Made by a program: the position numbers and the translations under genes. Shown here piece by piece: positions 59,493-64,000 of a stretch of DNA of 64,000 bases (position 1 is its first letter; every line of letters begins with the position of its first letter). The DNA lies in the NCBI RefSeq assembly GCF_001545035.1, contig NZ_FCOJ02000004.1, positions 1 to 64,000 on the forward strand, written 5' to 3'. Origin of the DNA: Caballeronia glebae. Its GTDB lineage: Bacteria; Pseudomonadota; Gammaproteobacteria; Burkholderiales; Burkholderiaceae. Below the pieces are notes generated by a model. The model was not told the DNA's origin, searched no databases, and saw only the letters and a program-made list of their open reading frames with translations.

Positions 59493-60196
59493 CGCTGCTG
59501 AAAGTCGATGCGCTGAACGCGTTCTATGGCCGCGCGCAGATATTGTTCGATGTCGGCTTCGAAGTCGGTCGCGGCGAAGTGGTCGCGCTGATGGGCCGCA
59601 ACGGCGCGGGCAAATCGACCACGATGAAAGCCGTGATGGGTCTTTTGCCGCGCATATCGGGCGCGGTGTCGTTCGCGGGCGAAGACATCGCGGGCATGGC
59701 GCCGCATCGTATCGCGCGAAGAGGTCTGGGTTATGTGCCCGAGGATCGCCGCGTGTTCGGCGATCTCACCGTGATGGAGAATCTCGACGCGGGTCGCCAG
59801 CCGCCGCGTGAGAACGCGCCGTCGTGGACGCCTGAAAAGCTTTTTCGCGTGTTCCCGAATCTCGGCGAAATGCGCAACCGCCGCGCGAGTCGCATGAGCG
59901 GCGGCGAGCAGCAGATGTTGACCGTATCGCGCACACTGATGGGCAATCCGCGCCTCGTGCTGCTCGACGAACCATCGGAAGGCGTCGCGCCTCTGATCGT
60001 CGAACAAATGGCCGATATGATTCTCGAACTGAAGCGCGAAGGGCTCGCGATACTGCTGTCGGAACAGAATCTGCACTTCGCGGAACTCGTAAGCGATCGC
60101 GTTTATGTGCTGGAAAAAGGGCAGATTCGTCATGAAGGCGCGATGAACGCATTCGCCGGCGACGATGCCGCGCGCCGCGAATTTCTAGGTGTCTAA
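59489..60196 (+). CDS. LivF-like ABC transporter ATP-binding protein
   Basis: A 235-residue ATPase. It has Walker A GRNGAGKSTTMKA, LGYVPEDRRVFGDLTVMENL, the signature MSGGEQQMLTVSRTL and Walker B LVLLDEPSEGVAPLI, followed by LLSEQNLHFAELVSDRVYV. It pairs with the LivG-like subunit. Start overlaps the previous stop (ATGA). Confidence 0.94.
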   Translation: MTLLKVDALNAFYGRAQILFDVGFEVGRGEVVALMGRNGAGKSTTMKAVMGLLPRISGAVSFAGEDIAGMAPHRIARRGLGYVPEDRRVFGDLTVMENLDAGRQPPRENAPSWTPEKLFRVFPNLGEMRNRRASRMSGGEQQMLTVSRTLMGNPRLVLLDEPSEGVAPLIVEQMADMILELKREGLAILLSEQNLHFAELVSDRVYVLEKGQIRHEGAMNAFAGDDAARREFLGV

Positions 60197-60229
60197 AGCA
60201 AGCCATACATTGGAAGAGGAGAAGATTAA

Positions 60230-61429
60230 ATGACGATTCGTGCAGGCATGCACCTGACCGTGACCGCCATCGCAGCGGGCATGGCCTTCGCCGCGCACGC
60301 CGATACCATCAAGATCGGCGAGATCAATAGCTACAAGGCGCAGCCTGCGTTTCTCATGCCGTACAGGAACGGCTGGAATCTCGCGCTCGACGAGATCAAT
60401 GCGGCAGGCGGCATCGACGGCAACAAGCTCGAAGTCGTCTCGCGCGATGACAACGGCAATCCCGGCGATACCGTTCGCGTCGCGCAAGAGCTGGTCACGC
60501 GCGAGCAGGTGAAGTTATTGTTCGGCGGTTATCTGTCGAATACGGGTCTCGCGCTCGCGGATTACGCGAAGCAAAGGCGCATCTTCTTCCTCGCGGCCGA
60601 GCCGCTCACCGACAAGATCGTATGGCAGGACGGCAACAAGTACACATATCGGCTGCGCCCGTCGACTTACATGCAGGTCGCGATGCTCGTGCCCGAAGCC
60701 GCGAAACTTAAGAAGAAGCGCTGGGCGCTCGTCTATCCGAATTACGAGTACGGGCAATCGGCGGTGGCCACATTCAAGCGCTTGTTGAAAGCGGCGCAAC
60801 CGGATGTCGAGTTCGTCGCGGAGCAGGCGACGCCGCTCGGCAACGTCGATGCGGGCGCGGTCACGCAAGCGCTCGCGGACGCGAAGCCCGACGCCATTTT
60901 CAATGTGCTGTTCAGCGCGGATCTCGGCAAGTTCGTGCGTGAAGGCAATACGCGCGGCTTGTTCAAGGATCGCGCGGTCGTGTCGCTTCTGACGGGCGAG
61001 CCGGACTATCTCGATCCGCTCGGCAAGGAAGCGCCGGTCGGCTGGATCGTGACAGGTTATCCGTGGTATTCGATCGATACGCCGGAGAACAAGAAGTTCG
61101 TCGCCGCTTACGAGGCGAAGTATCACGACTATCCGCGCCTCGGATCGGTCGTGGGTTATACGGCGATGATGTCGATCGCCAACGGCCTGAAGAAAGCGGG
61201 CTCGCCCGATGCCGACAAGCTCGCCGCCGCATTCAAGGGCTTGCCGGTCGATACGCCGTTCGGTCCGATCACGTACCGCAAGCAGGACAATCAATCGACT
61301 ATGGGCGCGTATGTCGGCGTAACGGGCCAGAAGGACGGCAAGGGCGTGATGACGTCGTTCCGTTATGTCGATGGCGCGAGCGTGCAGCCATCCGATGACG
61401 AAGTGAAGAAGCTGCGTCCGGCGCAGTGA
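60230..61429 (+). CDS. LivK-like ABC transporter substrate-binding protein
   Basis: A 399-residue periplasmic binding protein of the Peripla_BP_6 type. A signal peptide of about 24 residues ends FAAHA. The mature protein starts DTIKIGEINSYKAQPAFLMP, then GWNLALDEINAAGGIDG, GGYLSNTGLALADYAKQRRI and VYPNYEYGQSAVATFKRLL. Such proteins bind branched amino acids, amides, aromatic acids or similar ligands. Its ligand is unknown; divergence from the polyamine genes hints at an amine or amino-acid derivative. Confidence 0.93.
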   Translation: MTIRAGMHLTVTAIAAGMAFAAHADTIKIGEINSYKAQPAFLMPYRNGWNLALDEINAAGGIDGNKLEVVSRDDNGNPGDTVRVAQELVTREQVKLLFGGYLSNTGLALADYAKQRRIFFLAAEPLTDKIVWQDGNKYTYRLRPSTYMQVAMLVPEAAKLKKKRWALVYPNYEYGQSAVATFKRLLKAAQPDVEFVAEQATPLGNVDAGAVTQALADAKPDAIFNVLFSADLGKFVREGNTRGLFKDRAVVSLLTGEPDYLDPLGKEAPVGWIVTGYPWYSIDTPENKKFVAAYEAKYHDYPRLGSVVGYTAMMSIANGLKKAGSPDADKLAAAFKGLPVDTPFGPITYRKQDNQSTMGAYVGVTGQKDGKGVMTSFRYVDGASVQPSDDEVKKLRPAQ

Positions 61430-61433
61430 CGTA

Positions 61434-62006
61434 TCACGCTTGGGGAAAGGGCTTGCTGACGAACTTCGAACCGGCAAGCCCGAAGCGCCACGGAACGTCC
61501 ATCGCCTTGCTGATGCCGATGCGCGGCCCGTGAACGATAGCAAAATCTTCTTCGGGCGGCTCGATCTGAAACGGCGCTTCGAGCAAGGACATACCATTGT
61601 TCTTGTGCGTGATGCCGAGCGCTTGCGCGACGCGGCCCGGCCCCGAGCATAGAAGTTTGATCGGCGTAAGGCCGCGCCGCTCGCGCATTTCATCGATGCC
61701 GACGAGCGGCTCGATCGCGCGAATCAACACGCCCGCGCCATGACCGTCTTCACGGCACACGAAGTTCATGCACCAGTGAATGCCATAGGAGCGATAGACA
61801 TAGACATGCGCGGGCGGCCCGAACATTACCGCATTGCGCGGCGTCGGACCGGAGAAGCTATGCGAGGCGGGATCTTCGCGATCATAGGCTTCCGTTTCGA
61901 CGATGCGGCCGCCGACACCGTCGACGGTGACGATCGCGCCGATCAGGCGTTGCGCGACGATCTCGGACGGCGCGAGGAAATCGATGGGTTTGGGCTTTTT
62001 GTTCAC
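61434..62006 (-). CDS. DNA-3-methyladenine glycosylase (AAG/MPG family)
   Basis: A 190-residue base-excision repair enzyme that removes alkylated purines. The family motif [19 protein letters not shown] contains the catalytic Glu, and [20 protein letters not shown] and [11 protein letters not shown] are diagnostic, along with [15 protein letters not shown] at 62006 ([11 protein letters not shown]) is my choice, since homologous sequence begins soon after; no good ribosome site is visible, and an ATG at 62120 would overlap the iron-permease gene. Convergent with the transporter operon. Confidence 0.92.
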   Translation of the reverse strand: MNKKPKPIDFLAPSEIVAQRLIGAIVTVDGVGGRIVETEAYDREDPASHSFSGPTPRNAVMFGPPAHVYVYRSYGIHWCMNFVCREDGHGAGVLIRAIEPLVGIDEMRERRGLTPIKLLCSGPGRVAQALGITHKNNGMSLLEAPFQIEPPEEDFAIVHGPRIGISKAMDVPWRFGLAGSKFVSKPFPQA

Positions 62007-62046
62007 AAGCGGTATTCTAGCCGCGCTACAAGTCAGGAGACGCCGA

Positions 62047-62478
62047 ATGAAAACTTCGTGGTTTCTCAGGTTCTCGAATGCGCTGGCGCAAGTGGCGGGC
62101 CACGCGTCGACCTTCGTCATCGCCGTGTTGCTCGTGATCGTCTGGGGCGTCTCGGGGCCGCTCTTTCATTTCAGCGATACATGGCAACTCGTCATCAATA
62201 CGTCGACGACCATCGTGACTTTCTTGATGGTCTTCCTTATCCAGAACACGCAGAATCGCGATACCGCCGCGATGCAGATCAAGCTCGACGAACTCATTCG
62301 CGCAATCGACAAGGCGCATAACGCGCTGCTCGATCTCGAAGAACTCGATGAGAAAGAACTCACGGTTTTTCGCAAGCGTTATGAGAAGCTTGCGCAAGAG
62401 GCGCGCGATAACTTTCGCTCCGCGAGCAGCGATATCGACATGCCTTCTTTTCCGCAAGACGACAGGCGCGATCGCTAA
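62047..62478 (+). CDS. Low-affinity iron permease family protein
   Basis: A 143-residue membrane protein of the PF04120 family. Two helices are clear ([37 protein letters not shown]), followed by the family motif [20 protein letters not shown] and a coiled-coil tail ([20 protein letters not shown]). AGGAGA lies 6 nt before ATG 62047. Bacterial members are known by similarity to yeast Fet4, but iron transport is unproven for them. Confidence 0.88.
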   Translation: MKTSWFLRFSNALAQVAGHASTFVIAVLLVIVWGVSGPLFHFSDTWQLVINTSTTIVTFLMVFLIQNTQNRDTAAMQIKLDELIRAIDKAHNALLDLEELDEKELTVFRKRYEKLAQEARDNFRSASSDIDMPSFPQDDRRDR

Positions 62479-62942
62479 GCTTGCATGGCAAGACATGGAC
62501 GAGCGGCCCGTAACATTTTTCTTGCGGGCTTCGCAAACTACGTGACAAAACCGGGTAATAAAAGGTAATCTCGCGTTTTCACGACGACGCGCGCGCTGCG
62601 CGAGGCGTCTGGCCCCGGACTTTCATGGTCCGGCGAGCCGTTTCTTACGGATGCATTTCCCCAGGTATCCGCAAACGTTTTCTCGAAGTTTGCCCGAACC
62701 GCGAAATTCGACCAAGCGTCCGCCCGACCGATCGGGCAAAAGAAAAAAGCGAAATCCACCCTCTAAAGTTTTTCAGTTCTTTGCCGACAAGAGCGCGCGC
62801 AAGCCGTTTCTAAAGCTCGGAAAGAGGCCATTTCAGGCCTTTAATTCGCGAAGTTATTTCTTTCCACAATGGCTAGGATGTGTCCTGCCCGGTAATCCTT
62901 TTTGCCGGGTCCACACCTACCCAAACCCTTGAAGGAAAGAAA
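62479..62942. other. Gene-free region upstream of the flp pilus locus
   Basis: About 460 bp with no supported gene. A hairpin GCCCGG/CCGGGT at about 62887-62911 lies just before the flp ribosome site and could act in its leader. The promoter for the tad locus must be here, but no consensus box is convincing. Confidence 0.45.
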
Positions 62943-63134
62943 ATGCGCAAATTGATGAAGGCATTCGTGCGCGATGAGCGCGGTGTCAGCGCGATGGAAT
63001 ATGCAGTCCTGGCCGGCATCGTCGTGCTGGCGCTGGGCGCAATGGCGAGCGCGTTCAACAGCAGCATCAGCACGATGTTCTCGGGCCTGTTCAGCAAAGT
63101 CTCCTCGGCACAAAGCAGCGGCAGCGGCAGCTAA
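62943..63134 (+). CDS. flp: Flp family type IVb pilin
   Basis: A 63-residue prepilin. The N-terminal basic leader MRKLMKAFVRDERG is cut before VSAMEYAVLAG, with the Glu at +5 and Tyr at +6 of Flp pilins. The hydrophobic helix VLAGIVVLALGAMASAF follows, and the tail is Ser/Gly-rich. GAAGGAAAG precedes the ATG. It is the first gene of a tad/flp locus encoding an adhesive pilus. Confidence 0.93.
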   Translation: MRKLMKAFVRDERGVSAMEYAVLAGIVVLALGAMASAFNSSISTMFSGLFSKVSSAQSSGSGS

Positions 63135-63221
63135 TAGACGTAGAGACGTAGACCACTGGGTCGGGCGCCACTGTCCGGCTGAACGGATCACACCGCCCGC
63201 CCACCATAGAACGAGACCATC

Positions 63222-63731
63222 GTGCAGCTTCTGTCTCTTGCCATTCGCCTGATCGTGCTCTGCGTGCTGCTCTGGCTCGCGGTCATCGACGTGCGCTCCC
63301 GACGCCTGCCGACGAAAATCGTGCTCGCGGTTGGCGCGCTCTTCTTTGCCGACGCCCTCGCACGCCGCATGCCGCTCGACGATGTCATCGTGCATCTGCT
63401 GCTCGCAGTTGGCGTGTTCTTGCTCTGCGCCGTGTTGTTCGCGGTAAAAATGCTGGGCGGAGGCGATGCAAAACTCGCCTCCGTCATTTTTCTCTGGGCC
63501 GGCCTCGCGTTGTCCTTGCCCGCCTTAACCCTGATTTCGCTGATCGGGACGCTCGTGTCCCTCATCAGTCTCGCGACGCGCTACATGGACCCCGTGCAAC
63601 GGTTCATGCCCATGAGAGCGCTCGCGATGTTTTCCGGCGCACGCGGCGTTCCGTACGGCGTGGCCCTCGCGCTCGGCGGCGGTCTCGTGATCGTGTTGCC
63701 GGCGCTCATGCCTTTCTTTGCTATCCGATAG
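63222..63731 (+). CDS. cpaA: Prepilin peptidase CpaA (A24 family)
   Basis: A 169-residue membrane aspartic protease that processes Flp prepilin. Catalytic Asp residues are in LAVIDVRSRRLPT and in the GxGD motif MLGGGDAKLAS, and about five or six helices are predicted. The start is GTG at 63222 with a weak ribosome site. It follows flp, the usual order in tad loci. Confidence 0.9.
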   Translation: MQLLSLAIRLIVLCVLLWLAVIDVRSRRLPTKIVLAVGALFFADALARRMPLDDVIVHLLLAVGVFLLCAVLFAVKMLGGGDAKLASVIFLWAGLALSLPALTLISLIGTLVSLISLATRYMDPVQRFMPMRALAMFSGARGVPYGVALALGGGLVIVLPALMPFFAIR

Positions 63732-63743
63732 GACGGCGCGCTC

Positions 63744-64000
63744 ATGTCCAACATCATCAAGTTCGCCGTGCTTCTGGTCGGCGCTTTGCTCATCGCGCTC
63801 ATCGTGCGCGCCGTGGTCGCGAGCGCTTCGCGCCCGACCAATCGCCCCGTTACCACCGAGAAGGTGCAGGTGAGCGCCGCCGAACTGCCTCAGGGTCTGC
63901 TCCTGCGCGACGAAGATCTCGCCTGGAAAGTGATGCCCGCCAGCCAGATTCCGCCCAACGCGATCATCTCCGGCGCGCAAGACGCGCCCGACATCAAGGG
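63744..64000 (+). CDS. cpaB: Flp pilus assembly protein CpaB (partial)
   Basis: The first 85 codons of CpaB, cut by the window end. An N-terminal membrane helix (FAVLLVGALLIALIVRAVVA) is followed by a SAF-type domain opening (VQVSAAELPQGLLLRDEDLA). CpaB is a periplasmic component of the Tad secretion machine, linked to the RcpA/CpaC secretin. It begins 12 bp after cpaA. Confidence 0.85.
   Translation, partial: MSNIIKFAVLLVGALLIALIVRAVVASASRPTNRPVTTEKVQVSAAELPQGLLLRDEDLAWKVMPASQIPPNAIISGAQDAPDIK

Noticed and set aside
1..64000. CRISPR arrays, tRNA or rRNA genes, prophage modules
   Set aside because: No regularly spaced repeats, tRNA-like cloverleaf ends, rRNA signatures or phage structural genes were seen on reading; a tRNAscan or Infernal run would be decisive.

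Overview
The window reads as chromosomal DNA of a GC-rich beta-proteobacterium of the Burkholderiaceae, most likely Paraburkholderia, Caballeronia or a close relative. This is judged from codon use and from the gene families present: scoAB, an EpsC-type serine acetyltransferase, FNR next to a universal stress protein, type II lumazine synthase under an FMN riboswitch, a fused LivH-LivM permease, and an flp/cpa pilus locus. No rRNA, tRNA, CRISPR array or intact insertion sequence was seen. Both edges cut through ordinary chromosome, and the last gene (cpaB) runs off the right end.

Layout. 0-7 kb: acyl-CoA and ketone-body metabolism (RidA, alpha/beta hydrolase, scoAB, PAS-LuxR regulator, thioesterase, SDR, ETF-ubiquinone oxidoreductase). 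A palindromic operator lies between the SDR and ETF-QO genes. 7-12 kb: small stress-type genes (BON protein, cold-shock protein, MscS channel with a cyclic-nucleotide-like domain, sirtuin, orphan TatA, RDD protein). 12.4-12.6 kb: a decayed IS5-like transposase scrap. 12.6-22.8 kb: a DeoR regulator diverging from a nine-gene catabolic operon. That operon holds a split transketolase, two SDR dehydrogenases, an RbsB/DUF2291/RbsA/RbsC-type ABC importer and a glycerol-kinase-like FGGY kinase. The gene set predicts import of a small polyol or ketose, oxidation to a ketose, phosphorylation, and C2 transfer by the transketolase. The substrate cannot be read from sequence, and this is the best candidate for an undescribed pathway here. 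22.9-23.6 kb: ribH2 under an FMN riboswitch. 23.8-32.2 kb: alpha-2-macroglobulin and PBP1C genes in one operon.

32.6-35.3 kb is a scarred, AT-richer islet. It contains a broken saccharopine-dehydrogenase-like gene, a 59-bp imperfect direct repeat starting exactly at that gene's breakpoint, a C-terminal scrap of an unidentified protein, and two LprI-type (lysozyme-inhibitor-like) secreted proteins. It looks like a decayed effector-immunity cassette. 35.4-49 kb returns to core-like DNA: EgtB-like enzyme, FNR, UspA, DHA2 exporter, ketoglutarate-semialdehyde dehydrogenase with SMP-30 lactonase, GNAT, SDR, small acidic proteins, EpsC, FolE, VOC and NTF2-like proteins.

49-61.5 kb: a TetR regulator, a sugar-acid type MFS transporter diverging from a 2-hydroxyacid dehydrogenase, a LysR regulator, and a glutamine-synthetase-like/aminotransferase pair for polyamine breakdown. 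A complete Liv-type ABC importer diverges from that pair. 61.4-64 kb: DNA-3-methyladenine glycosylase, a low-affinity iron permease-like protein, and the start of a tad/flp pilus locus (flp, cpaA, cpaB).
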